Shown here piece after piece: positions 16,535 to 23,975 of a DNA stretch of 29,252 bases. Origin of the DNA: JAYEHC01 sp964490635 (lineage in GTDB: Bacteria; Patescibacteriota; Minisyncoccia; JAHIHE01; JAGLIN01); contig CAZBCK010000003.1 in assembly GCA_964490635.1 (NCBI GenBank), positions 1-29,252 on the forward strand. The letters are read 5' to 3'. The first letter of the stretch is position 1, and each line of letters starts with the position of its first letter. The position numbers and the translations under genes were made by a program. The notes under the pieces are model-generated. The model searched no databases. It saw nothing but the letters and a program-made list of their open reading frames with translations, and was not told where the DNA came from.

Positions 16535-19500
16535 ATGTCTTACAAAATTCCCAAAAATATATTTTCAAAAATAACAGCGATTATTTTTATAACAGCGTTT
16601 TTTACGCCTGTTTTTGCTTTTGGCGCGGTGCCGAATAATCCGGACATTCCGAAAATAATCACAAGGTCGGAGTGGGGAGCGGATGAAGATAAAACGACTT
16701 GGGAAACGGAATATGCTCGTGTTGAAAAGTTTATTATTCATCATTCCGGAAGTTCAAAGCCGGAGCCGCCTGAAGCGGATGCGGATGGGAGCGGAGAATA
16801 TAAAGATAAAGTCAAAGCTATTTACAGTTTTCATGCGAGTAAATGGGGCGATATTGGTTATAATTATTTAATTGATCCGAATGGAAATATTTATGAAGGA
16901 AGGTCTGGCGGAAATGGCGCTATTGGCGCGCATGCCGGCAAAAGCGATGAAGGAAATAAAGGTGGAAATAATGTTGGAAGTGTCGGTATATCGGTTCTGG
17001 GAACTTATGGATATACATACGACAAAACATTGAAGAATGGGGAGACGGAAGAAGTAACAATTTCTCATCCGCTGACGCAAAAAATTGTTACCTCGCTGGA
17101 AAAATTGATTGGCTGGGTAGCGGCGAATAATAATATGAACTTAAATAAAGTCAGCGATTTTCACGGAAGAAATATTGACGGAGTTGTCGGGCATAGAGAT
17201 GTCGGGGCGACGAATTGTCCGGGCGATAACTTACACCAAAAACTTGATAGTATTCAAAAAAACGCGATTGCTTACGCGAACAAATATAAGAATTACGTTT
17301 ATCAGCTTGGCGGAGACAAAGCGGTTTATGTTTTTGCCGATGGATATAAAATAAAATATAAATCAAAAGAAGATCTGCCGACTGTTTATAAAAACAGAGC
17401 TATTAAGCCGATTTCAAAATCGCAGCTCAACGCTTATAAATACAAAAATATTATCACTTATCCCGACGGAAGCTTGTTGAGAGAATTTGATGAGCCGGAT
17501 GTTTATTATTTGGAAAACGGAAAGAAGAGAAAAATGAATATTAACGCTGAGGAATTTGAGAAAATGGGGTTTGAGTGGAGCGAAATAAACAAAGTATTCG
17601 CCAGCGATTTGAATATATACGACAATGGAAAAACAATCAAGTATGGTCCGGATAATACTTTGATGAAAGACGCGGTTGGAAATGTTTATCTGGCGCAAAA
17701 TGGAAAGAAAAGAAAATTCACTTCTCCCCAGCTTTTTGAGCATCTGAATTATAAATGGGGAGATATTAAAGAAGATAACGAGATGGGATTTTATCTGGAC
17801 GGATCTGATATGGTTTATCGGGACGGAACTTTAATTGCAAACGGAAACAGCGCAGAAATGTATTTGGTTAAAGACAAGCAAAGGCGGGAAATAACTTCCG
17901 AAAAATTATTGACTGTTTTGGGTTATCAAAAAAGCAAAGTTCTTTCTATAACAGAAGATGAAATAAATCATTTTCCGGTTGGCAAAAAAATGGTTTATCC
18001 CGATGGCACTTTGATCCGCGCGGAAAGTTCTCCCGCTATTTATCTTGTGAAGAACGGAAAAAAGAAAATGATTACCTCGGGAACTTTATTTGAAAAATTG
18101 GGATATAAGTGGAGAGATGTTATTGATATCAATGAAGACGAAGCGAGCAATCATCCGGATAATGGAAATGTTCTGTATCCCGATGGGATATTGATTAAAT
18201 CAATAGATGATCCAACGGTCTATCTGCTTGAATCGGGCAAGAAAAGAAAGATCACTTCGGGAATTTTGTTTGAGGAACTGGGATATAAATGGAGTGAAAT
18301 AGTCTCTGTCCATCCCGACGAAATGAAAGAATATTCACTCGGGAAAATTCTGACCTATCCTGACGGAACGCTGATCAGAAGAAACGGTTTTCCTGTTGTT
18401 TTCAAAATAGAAAACGGACAGAGAAAAGAGTTCACTTCAATAACGCTTTTTGAAGCGACAAATAGCGAATGGTCGGATGTTATCGTTCTTAGCGACGAAG
18501 AATTTTTGGCATATCCAAATGGAGGAGTTCTGAAATATCCGGACGGAATTTTATTAAAACAAAACGGGAGCGATAAAATTTATGTTGTGAAAAACGGAAC
18601 CGGCGAGTGGATCAAAACGGCGGAGGAATTTCTGGGAGCGGGATATAAATGGTCGGATATAATTGAGATTAGTTCTGCAGAGATGAGTTTTTATGTAAAA
18701 GGATCTAAAAGTGAAGATGTAAGGAATAATAATAGCTCAAATAATAACTCGGGTGAGGATGAACAAGATGGCTCTAATCAGGAAACTGGAGCCAACGGTG
18801 ACAACGGTGACAACGGTGACAAACACATCTCTAACCCTTCTCAAGAGGAGGATAGTAATAATGAAAATGATGACGATAGTTCTGACGATGCCGGTGAAAC
18901 TGACGAACCGAAAATGAGAGTTGCTATTTATTCAATTAAAGATGGCGGTGAAGATATTGTTGTTACGGCAAACGGCGCTTATTCCGTAAATTATTACAAT
19001 TCTAACGAAACGATAAATAAGACAGAAAATAAATTAGCCAGCGAGCAAACGAGCGTTTCGTACTTTGATTCAGATTCTTATATAAAATTTATTCCTTCGG
19101 CAAATAATGTTATTATGCAGGTGTTGTCATATAGCGACGAACATAACCCAGCTTGGGATAAAAATATTAGTGACGAGTTCAAGGGGAATGATAATAGATT
19201 TAGGGGGAATATTGAAGTTAGATATTCTGGAAAATCTGATAAGCTTTGGGTTATCAATGAATTGCCGTTGGAAGATTATACAAATGGAATATCTGAAGCG
19301 TCAAGTAGCAGCCCGGAAGAATATTTGAAAGCGTTTTCAACAATCGCGCGAACTTACGCGATGTATTATATTAAAAAGGGAGGAAAGTATTCTGGGGAAT
19401 CGTTTTATTTAAAAAACAGCAGACCTATTAAAGGCAGTGTACCTCCGATTTCTAACGGAAACGATCAAATCTACAAAGGGTATAATCTTGAGATGAGAAC

Positions 19501-19837
19501 GCTGGAGATTTCTTTGATAAACAAATCGACAGAGGGGTATATCATAAATTATAATGATAGTCCAATAGTTGCGGCGTATTCTTCCGATTCAGGAGGAGTG
19601 ACAAAAAGTGGATGTGAAGCGTTTGGCAGTTATTATTGCGACAATGATGATTTTGGTTATCTTGCCGGTGGAGTAAGCGATCCGGATGGTATAGAACACA
19701 ATGCTGGTACGGTTGCTTTGAGTCACGGTGTTGGAATGAGCGCGGTCGGCGCGTATCAAATGGCTGTTAATGGAAGTTCTTGGGAAGAAATTATCAAGCA
19801 TTATTATTTGGGAGTTGAAGTTGAGAAATATTACTAA
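16535..19837 (+). CDS. Bifunctional wall hydrolase: PGRP-type amidase, seven surface repeats, SpoIID domain
   Basis: 1100 residues. A signal peptide ends near FAFGA (about 31). An amidase_2/PGRP domain (about 40-240) starts ITRSEWGAD and has the zinc-site pattern HHS (69-70), Tyr at 109/111, GHRD (His220) and NCPG (Cys228), so it should be an active N-acetylmuramoyl-L-alanine amidase. Residues about 305-726 hold seven copies of a 60-residue repeat with PDGTLI, YLVKNGKKR and GYKWSDV, after one degenerate copy. A linker rich in Asn, Asp, Ser and Gly (about 727-792) follows. The C-terminal 300 residues form a SpoIID/LytB domain with ELPLEDYTNGISEAS (candidate catalytic Glu), IARTYAMYY, YSSDSGGVT and SHGVGMSAVGAYQMA. 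SpoIID cleaves peptide-free glycan strands, the product of amidases, so the two ends should work in sequence on peptidoglycan. It likely leads an operon with the three genes downstream. Confidence 0.88.
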   Translation: MSYKIPKNIFSKITAIIFITAFFTPVFAFGAVPNNPDIPKIITRSEWGADEDKTTWETEYARVEKFIIHHSGSSKPEPPEADADGSGEYKDKVKAIYSFHASKWGDIGYNYLIDPNGNIYEGRSGGNGAIGAHAGKSDEGNKGGNNVGSVGISVLGTYGYTYDKTLKNGETEEVTISHPLTQKIVTSLEKLIGWVAANNNMNLNKVSDFHGRNIDGVVGHRDVGATNCPGDNLHQKLDSIQKNAIAYANKYKNYVYQLGGDKAVYVFADGYKIKYKSKEDLPTVYKNRAIKPISKSQLNAYKYKNIITYPDGSLLREFDEPDVYYLENGKKRKMNINAEEFEKMGFEWSEINKVFASDLNIYDNGKTIKYGPDNTLMKDAVGNVYLAQNGKKRKFTSPQLFEHLNYKWGDIKEDNEMGFYLDGSDMVYRDGTLIANGNSAEMYLVKDKQRREITSEKLLTVLGYQKSKVLSITEDEINHFPVGKKMVYPDGTLIRAESSPAIYLVKNGKKKMITSGTLFEKLGYKWRDVIDINEDEASNHPDNGNVLYPDGILIKSIDDPTVYLLESGKKRKITSGILFEELGYKWSEIVSVHPDEMKEYSLGKILTYPDGTLIRRNGFPVVFKIENGQRKEFTSITLFEATNSEWSDVIVLSDEEFLAYPNGGVLKYPDGILLKQNGSDKIYVVKNGTGEWIKTAEEFLGAGYKWSDIIEISSAEMSFYVKGSKSEDVRNNNSSNNNSGEDEQDGSNQETGANGDNGDNGDKHISNPSQEEDSNNENDDDSSDDAGETDEPKMRVAIYSIKDGGEDIVVTANGAYSVNYYNSNETINKTENKLASEQTSVSYFDSDSYIKFIPSANNVIMQVLSYSDEHNPAWDKNISDEFKGNDNRFRGNIEVRYSGKSDKLWVINELPLEDYTNGISEASSSSPEEYLKAFSTIARTYAMYYIKKGGKYSGESFYLKNSRPIKGSVPPISNGNDQIYKGYNLEMRTLEISLINKSTEGYIINYNDSPIVAAYSSDSGGVTKSGCEAFGSYYCDNDDFGYLAGGVSDPDGIEHNAGTVALSHGVGMSAVGAYQMAVNGSSWEEIIKHYYLGVEVEKYY
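18794..18820 (+). repeat. In-frame 9-bp tandem repeat in linker
   Basis: Three exact copies of AACGGTGAC encode NGD repeats in the flexible linker between the surface repeats and the SpoIID domain. The number of copies may vary between strains. Confidence 0.85.
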
Positions 19838-19865
19838 AAAATAAATTGATATCTAAAATAAAAAT

Positions 19866-20162
19866 ATGGAGAAGGAAAAAAATAAAATGACTATGGAAAA
19901 ACTAGCTGAAATGACACAGCAAGGATTTAAAGCGTTGGAAGATGGATTAGAAAATAAAGTTGGCGGATTAGAAAATAGAATGGATGGAAAGTTCAATAAA
20001 CTTTTAACCGGACAGGATCAGATTCTAAAAAGATTGGAGGATTTAGAAGCAGATAACACAATAGATGTATCTGCTCATCGTCGGCAGGAAGACAAACTGG
20101 AAAATCATGAAGAAAGAATCATCGTTGTGGAAGAAAAATTAGAGATTGATTCAGTAGTTTAA
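19866..20162 (+). CDS. Small coiled-coil protein
   Basis: 98 residues, predicted almost wholly helical with heptad-like Leu/Glu/Lys patterns (MEKLAEMTQQGFKALEDGLE, LENRMDGKFNKLL, DQILKRLEDLEAD). No signal peptide or transmembrane segment. Similar short proteins beginning MTxEKLAxMTQxGF are common in Patescibacteria, of unknown role. It starts 28 bp after the amidase/SpoIID gene and ends 18 bp before the pilin gene. Confidence 0.65.
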   Translation: MEKEKNKMTMEKLAEMTQQGFKALEDGLENKVGGLENRMDGKFNKLLTGQDQILKRLEDLEADNTIDVSAHRRQEDKLENHEERIIVVEEKLEIDSVV

Positions 20163-20180
20163 AGTTTTAATTTAATACAT

Positions 20181-20528
20181 ATGAATAAATTTATAAAAAA
20201 AGCGACACTTTCAATTTTTGCGGTGATTATGTTTTTTACTACAAAAATAGAAGGAGCCAGCGCGCAGATTCCTATTGAAATAAAAAACCCGATAAAAACA
20301 AGTGATTTCGCGAAGATTGTTGAAAATTCTTTGTTATGGATTTTATCAGTTGCCGGGGTTATAACAATTTTTATGCTCGTTCTCGGAGGAATTATGTATA
20401 TGACGGCAGGAGGAGACGAGCAAAAAGTGGCAACAGCGAAAAAAGTAGTTACCTGGACTATAGTGGGACTGGGTTTAATTCTTCTTTCATATTCAATTAT
20501 GGCGGTATTAGATAGTATTTTGACCTAA
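20181..20528 (+). CDS. TrbC/VirB2-like T4SS pilin-type protein
   Basis: 115 residues. A signal-like N-terminus ending near GASAQ is followed by a short polar part and two hydrophobic helices separated by GGDEQKVATAKKVV. Small size, cleavable leader, two helices and a short basic loop are the pattern of VirB2/TrbC pilins, and this T4SS_pilin type is widespread in Patescibacteria. It may form a pilus or membrane assembly, but no ATPase or other secretion gene is in the window. It is embedded between envelope genes in a tight same-strand cluster (6 bp to the next gene). Confidence 0.75.
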   Translation: MNKFIKKATLSIFAVIMFFTTKIEGASAQIPIEIKNPIKTSDFAKIVENSLLWILSVAGVITIFMLVLGGIMYMTAGGDEQKVATAKKVVTWTIVGLGLILLSYSIMAVLDSILT

Positions 20529-20534
20529 TAAAAT

Positions 20535-21437
20535 ATGCAACAAAAAGATGTTTATATAATCGTTCTAAATTGGAATGGCAAGAATGATACGATAGAATGC
20601 ATAGAATCATTGCAGAAAATAAACTATGATAATTATAAAATCATTGTTGTTGATAATGGTTCGGAAGATGATTCTGTTTCTGAAATAAAGAAAAACTTCC
20701 CTGAAGTGAAAATTATTGAAAACAAAAAAAATCTTGGCTTTGCGGGTGGGAATAATGTTGGAATGAAATATGCCGTGGAAAATAAAGCGGATTATGTTTT
20801 GCTTATTAACAATGACACAACAGTTGATGAAAATTTTCTTACGAAACTGGTTAAAGCAGGGGAATCAGATGAAAAAATCGGTCTTCTCGGATCTAAAATA
20901 TATTTTCATAGCGAACCGAACAGAATTTGGTTCGCGGGCGGGAAGGTGAATTGGTTGGGAAATAAAGGCACGCATCTTGGGCTGAATGAAATTGACAGCG
21001 GTCAGTATGATAAAATAAGCGAAGTGGATTATTTAACAGGGTGCTGTTTGCTTATCAAAAGAGAAGTTATTGAAAAAATAGGGGTTTTGGCGGAAGATTA
21101 TTTTTTATATTATGAAGATACTGATTTTTCGGCGAGAGCAAAAAATGTCGGTTATAGAATTATATATGTTCCGGAATCAAAGATTTATCACAAGATTTCA
21201 AGATCAACAAAGCCAGGATCTTCAAATTATATTTATTACCATGTCAGAAACGGGTTGGTAATGGCAAAAAGAAACGGATCATTTTTGAATAAAATAACAA
21301 TTTATCCATATTGCATTTTTTTATTTTTAAAACAGATCATTAAAATTATTTTTCTGCCTCAAAAAAGAAACTGGGCTTATGCGGTTCTGAGAGGAGAAAA
21401 AGATTTCTTGTTAGGAAAGATGGGAAAAGCAAATTAG
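20535..21437 (+). CDS. GT2 family glycosyltransferase, rhamnosyltransferase-like
   Basis: 300 residues. The GT-A fold starts with VYIIVLNWNGKNDTIECIES, then IIVVDNGSEDDS, NLGFAGGNN and VLLINNDTTVD, whose NND stands in place of the DxD metal site. It continues with DYLTGCCLLIKREVIEKIG and EDYFLYYEDTDFSARAKNVGY, typical of WbbL-type enzymes. It has no more than one C-terminal hydrophobic stretch and probably acts at the cytoplasmic face of the membrane in surface-glycan synthesis. Donor and acceptor are unknown. It is the last gene of the amidase-pilin cluster, with a terminator about 90 bp downstream. Confidence 0.85.
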   Translation: MQQKDVYIIVLNWNGKNDTIECIESLQKINYDNYKIIVVDNGSEDDSVSEIKKNFPEVKIIENKKNLGFAGGNNVGMKYAVENKADYVLLINNDTTVDENFLTKLVKAGESDEKIGLLGSKIYFHSEPNRIWFAGGKVNWLGNKGTHLGLNEIDSGQYDKISEVDYLTGCCLLIKREVIEKIGVLAEDYFLYYEDTDFSARAKNVGYRIIYVPESKIYHKISRSTKPGSSNYIYYHVRNGLVMAKRNGSFLNKITIYPYCIFLFLKQIIKIIFLPQKRNWAYAVLRGEKDFLLGKMGKAN

Positions 21438-21523
21438 AAAAATATCAGCTGGGGACTATTTTACGATCTGATGGCAAATGGGGAATTGAAACAAACAATT
21501 AAGCGATAATAAAAAACGAAAAA

Positions 21524-21554
21524 ATGCTTTGAATAATTCAGGGCATATTTTTTT
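21524..21554 (+). terminator. Rho-independent terminator
   Basis: ATGCTTTGAA (21524-21533) pairs with TTCAGGGCAT (21537-21546) over 10 bp including two G-T pairs, loop TAA, followed by a run of seven T. It closes the amidase-to-GT2 cluster and abuts the lysS promoter. Confidence 0.75.
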
Positions 21555-21581
21555 GACTAATTCCGACTAAAATAGTATATT
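21553..21581 (+). promoter_or_regulatory. Promoter for lysS
   Basis: TTGACT (21553-21558), a 17-bp spacer and TATATT (21576-21581). The -35 box overlaps the end of the upstream terminator T-run. The lysS start codon is 28 bp further on. Confidence 0.8.
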
Positions 21582-21609
21582 TAAAACAGTTAATTAAAAA
21601 ACCAAACCA

Positions 21610-23073
21610 ATGATCAATAAAATAAAACAAGCACGGCTTGATAAATTGGAGAGAATAAAAGAAGCGGGAGTAGATCCTTATCCGGCAAAGTGCGCAAGAA
21701 CGCATACTATTAAACAAACTCTTGATAGTTTTGATGAATTTTTAAAGTCAGAAAAAGAGATTGTTTTAGCTGGAAGAATAAGAATGATCAGGGCTCACGG
21801 CGGGCTGACTTTTGCGAATATTGAAGACCAAAGCGGGCAGATTCAATTGTTTTTCAGGCGGGATGAAATTGGAAAAGAAAAATACGCGATGATGAAGAAT
21901 CTGGATGTGGGCGATTTTATAGAAGTGAAAGGGATTTTATTTATTACTAAAAAAGGGGAGCAGACATTGAATTCCAAAGAATATAAAATTCTGACAAAGT
22001 CACTTTTGCCTTTACCGGAAAAATGGCATGGGCTTTCTGATGAGGAAATAAGATATAGAAAAAGATATTTGGATTTGATAATGAACAAAGAAGTCAGAGA
22101 TCTGTTTGTCAAGAGAACGGAATTTATAAATAATATCAGAGAATATTTGAATAATGATAATTATCTGGAAGTAGAAACTCCTGTTCTGGAAAACATTCCG
22201 GGTGGCGCTGATGCGGAACCGTTTATAACACATCACAATAGATTAGACATAGATCTGTATTTAAGAATATCTTTGGAACTGCATTTGAAAAGATTAATTG
22301 TTGGCGGGTTTGAAAAAATCTATGAAATCGGCAAAGTTTTTCGGAATGAAGGAATAAGTACGGAGCATCTTCAGGAATTCACAATGCTTGAGTTTTATCA
22401 GGCTTACGCTGATTATGAAGAACTGATGAAATTTACGGAAGATTTTTATGCGACAGTCATAAAAAAAACATTCGGGACTTTGGAAATTAAGTATAAGGAT
22501 GGTGTTTTGAATTTTAAAACTCCTTGGTCGCGGATTGATTATCGGGAAGTTATTCTGGAAAAATCCGGAGTTGATATTGATAAATATCTAACCAAGGAAG
22601 ATATGCAAAAGGTTTTGCGCGAGAAGAAAATAGAATTTGACAAGATGGCAGGCAGAGGACGGTTGATTGATCAGTTTTATAAAAAATTAGTCCGACCGAA
22701 ATTAATCCAGCCATCGTTTTTAATAAATCATCCGCTGGACATCTCACCGCTGGCAAAGGAAAAAGAAGACGATGAAAATAAAGTCCAGAGATTTCAAGTC
22801 TTGATTGCCGGTTCCGAAGTCGGGAACGCTTTTTCCGAACTGAACGATCCGATTGATCAAAAAGAGAGATTTGTTTTACAGGATGAATTGCGAGCAGCGG
22901 GAGACAAGGAAGCGCAAATGACAGACGATGGTTTTATTGAAGCGTTGGAATATGGAATGCCGCCGACGGCGGGATTTGGTGTGGGGATTGACAGATTGTT
23001 TATGATTTTGACAGACCGGGAAAATATCAGAGACACAGTGTTTTTTCCAATGATGAGACCAAAATCATTTTAA
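21610..23073 (+). CDS. lysS: Lysyl-tRNA synthetase, class II
   Basis: 487 residues, normal length. An N-terminal OB-fold anticodon-binding domain (about 55-145, with GRIRMIRAHGGLTFANIED) is followed by the class II catalytic core. The core has motif 1 around YLEVETPVLENIPGGADAEPF, motif 2 FRNEGISTEHLQEFTMLEFY and motif 3 GFGVGIDRLFMILT near the C-terminus. It charges tRNA-Lys in the cytoplasm. It has its own promoter and begins a cluster that continues with a cytidylyltransferase gene 19 bp downstream. Confidence 0.96.
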   Translation: MINKIKQARLDKLERIKEAGVDPYPAKCARTHTIKQTLDSFDEFLKSEKEIVLAGRIRMIRAHGGLTFANIEDQSGQIQLFFRRDEIGKEKYAMMKNLDVGDFIEVKGILFITKKGEQTLNSKEYKILTKSLLPLPEKWHGLSDEEIRYRKRYLDLIMNKEVRDLFVKRTEFINNIREYLNNDNYLEVETPVLENIPGGADAEPFITHHNRLDIDLYLRISLELHLKRLIVGGFEKIYEIGKVFRNEGISTEHLQEFTMLEFYQAYADYEELMKFTEDFYATVIKKTFGTLEIKYKDGVLNFKTPWSRIDYREVILEKSGVDIDKYLTKEDMQKVLREKKIEFDKMAGRGRLIDQFYKKLVRPKLIQPSFLINHPLDISPLAKEKEDDENKVQRFQVLIAGSEVGNAFSELNDPIDQKERFVLQDELRAAGDKEAQMTDDGFIEALEYGMPPTAGFGVGIDRLFMILTDRENIRDTVFFPMMRPKSF

Positions 23074-23092
23074 CATCTAAACATTTTAACAA

Positions 23093-23518
23093 GTGAACAA
23101 AAAACAAAAATGGAAAAATAAAGTGATGTTGTTTGGAACTTTTGATATTTTTTATGAAGGGCATAAGAATTTTTTGAAACAGGCGCGGAAATTTGGAGAT
23201 TATTTAATTGTTGTGGTTGCGAGAGATGAAACAGTTGAGAAAGTTAAAAAAAGATTGTCGCAGAATGATGAAAGTGTGAGACGGCAAATTGTTATAGAAA
23301 GTAATTTGGCCAATAAAGTAATTTTAGGAAGTTTGGAAAACAAATATAAAGCGATTGAAAAATATAAACCTGATGTGATCTGTCTGGGCTATGATCAGGG
23401 AACATTTACGGAAAACTTGCGGGAGAAATTGAAAGTGTTTGATTTAGCAGATACAAAAATTATTCGCTTAAAATCATATTGTCCGGAGAAATATAAATCG
23501 TCTAAGTTGAGAAAATGA
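23093..23518 (+). CDS. Cytidylyltransferase-family nucleotidyltransferase (TagD/FAD synthetase-like)
   Basis: 141 residues starting at GTG 23093; an ATG at 23126 would leave only a truncated first strand. The signature VMLFGTFDIFYEGHKNFL corresponds to the GTFDxxHxGH motif of this superfamily, with Tyr where the first His of the HxGH box normally sits (FYEGH). RDETVEKVKKR and VICLGYDQGTF follow at the expected distances. Members attach a nucleotide to a phosphorylated alcohol or FMN. The archaeal-type FAD synthetase or glycerol-3-phosphate cytidylyltransferase are both possible here. The stop overlaps the next start codon by 4 bp (ATGA). Confidence 0.78.
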   Translation: MNKKQKWKNKVMLFGTFDIFYEGHKNFLKQARKFGDYLIVVVARDETVEKVKKRLSQNDESVRRQIVIESNLANKVILGSLENKYKAIEKYKPDVICLGYDQGTFTENLREKLKVFDLADTKIIRLKSYCPEKYKSSKLRK

Positions 23519-23879
23519 GAATAGTAATTTGCGGAAGTATGACCCTTTTAGAAATGGGTTTTGCGCATATTTTGAACAAAAAGATATTTCTTCTTAATGA
23601 NNNNNNNNNNNNNNNNNNNNNNNNNNNNNNNNNNNNNNNNNNNNNNNNNNNNNNNNNNNNNNNNNNNNNNNNNNNNNNNNNNNNNNNNNNNNNNNNNNNN
23701 TTTTAGAAATGGGTTTTGCGCATATTTTGAACAAAAAGATATTTCTTCTTAATGATATTCCGGAAATGATTTATACTGACGAGATTGAAGCAATGCAGCC
23801 GATTGTTTTAAATGGGGATTTAACAAAGTTGAATAAATATAATATTAAAAAGAAGAAATATACTATGAAAGATTTATGA
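23515..23879 (+). CDS. Nucleoside deoxyribosyltransferase-like protein, truncated internally and interrupted by the assembly gap
   Basis: Left of the N-run the frame reads MRIVICGSM followed directly by TLLEMGFAHILNKKIFLLN. Right of it the same frame continues TLLEMGF...LLNDIPEMIYTDEIEAMQPIVLNGDL and stops at 23877-23879. If the 55-bp duplication flanking the gap is collapsed, the two halves join in frame to a protein of about 70 residues. Relatives I recall are about 130-150 residues, begin (K/R)IxICGSM, and have a longer middle ending GGNTLxEMGFAxxLxKKIFLLN. The middle (about 70 residues, including the usual acidic residue near DAILVxN) therefore seems deleted between GSM and TLLEM, either in the genome or in this assembly. 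Family assignment is moderate. Confidence 0.55.
23546..23755. repeat. 55-bp exact duplication flanking the gap (assembly artefact)
   Basis: Bases 23546-23600 and 23701-23755 are identical over 55 bp. 55 is a common assembler k-mer size, so these are most likely the overlapping ends of two contigs that were joined with Ns instead of merged. Confidence 0.85.
23601..23700. other. Run of 100 N (scaffold gap)
   Basis: Exactly 100 unknown bases, a conventional filler length. True gap size is probably zero or negative, given the duplicated flanks. Confidence 0.98.
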
Positions 23880-23922
23880 AAGATAAGATTTAATAGTGGC
23901 GACAAGAGTTTGAGTAAAAATA

Positions 23923-23949
23923 TTGATAAAATTGTTTACGATCTATAAA
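23923..23949 (+). promoter_or_regulatory. Possible promoter for serS
   Basis: TTGATA (23923-23928) and TATAAA (23944-23949) with a short 15-bp spacer, 26 bp before the start codon. The spacing is suboptimal, so this is tentative. Confidence 0.35.
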
Positions 23950-23975
23950 GCGATAAAAATATTTAATCAAAAAAT

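Noticed and set aside
18794..18820. Short tandem repeat as a CRISPR array
   Set aside because: The unit is 9 bp, without spacers and in frame within a coding region; no CRISPR-like array is present in the window.
23546..23755. Genuine tandem duplication around the N-run
   Set aside because: Exact 55-bp identity ending at a 100-N filler is better explained by unmerged contig overlap.
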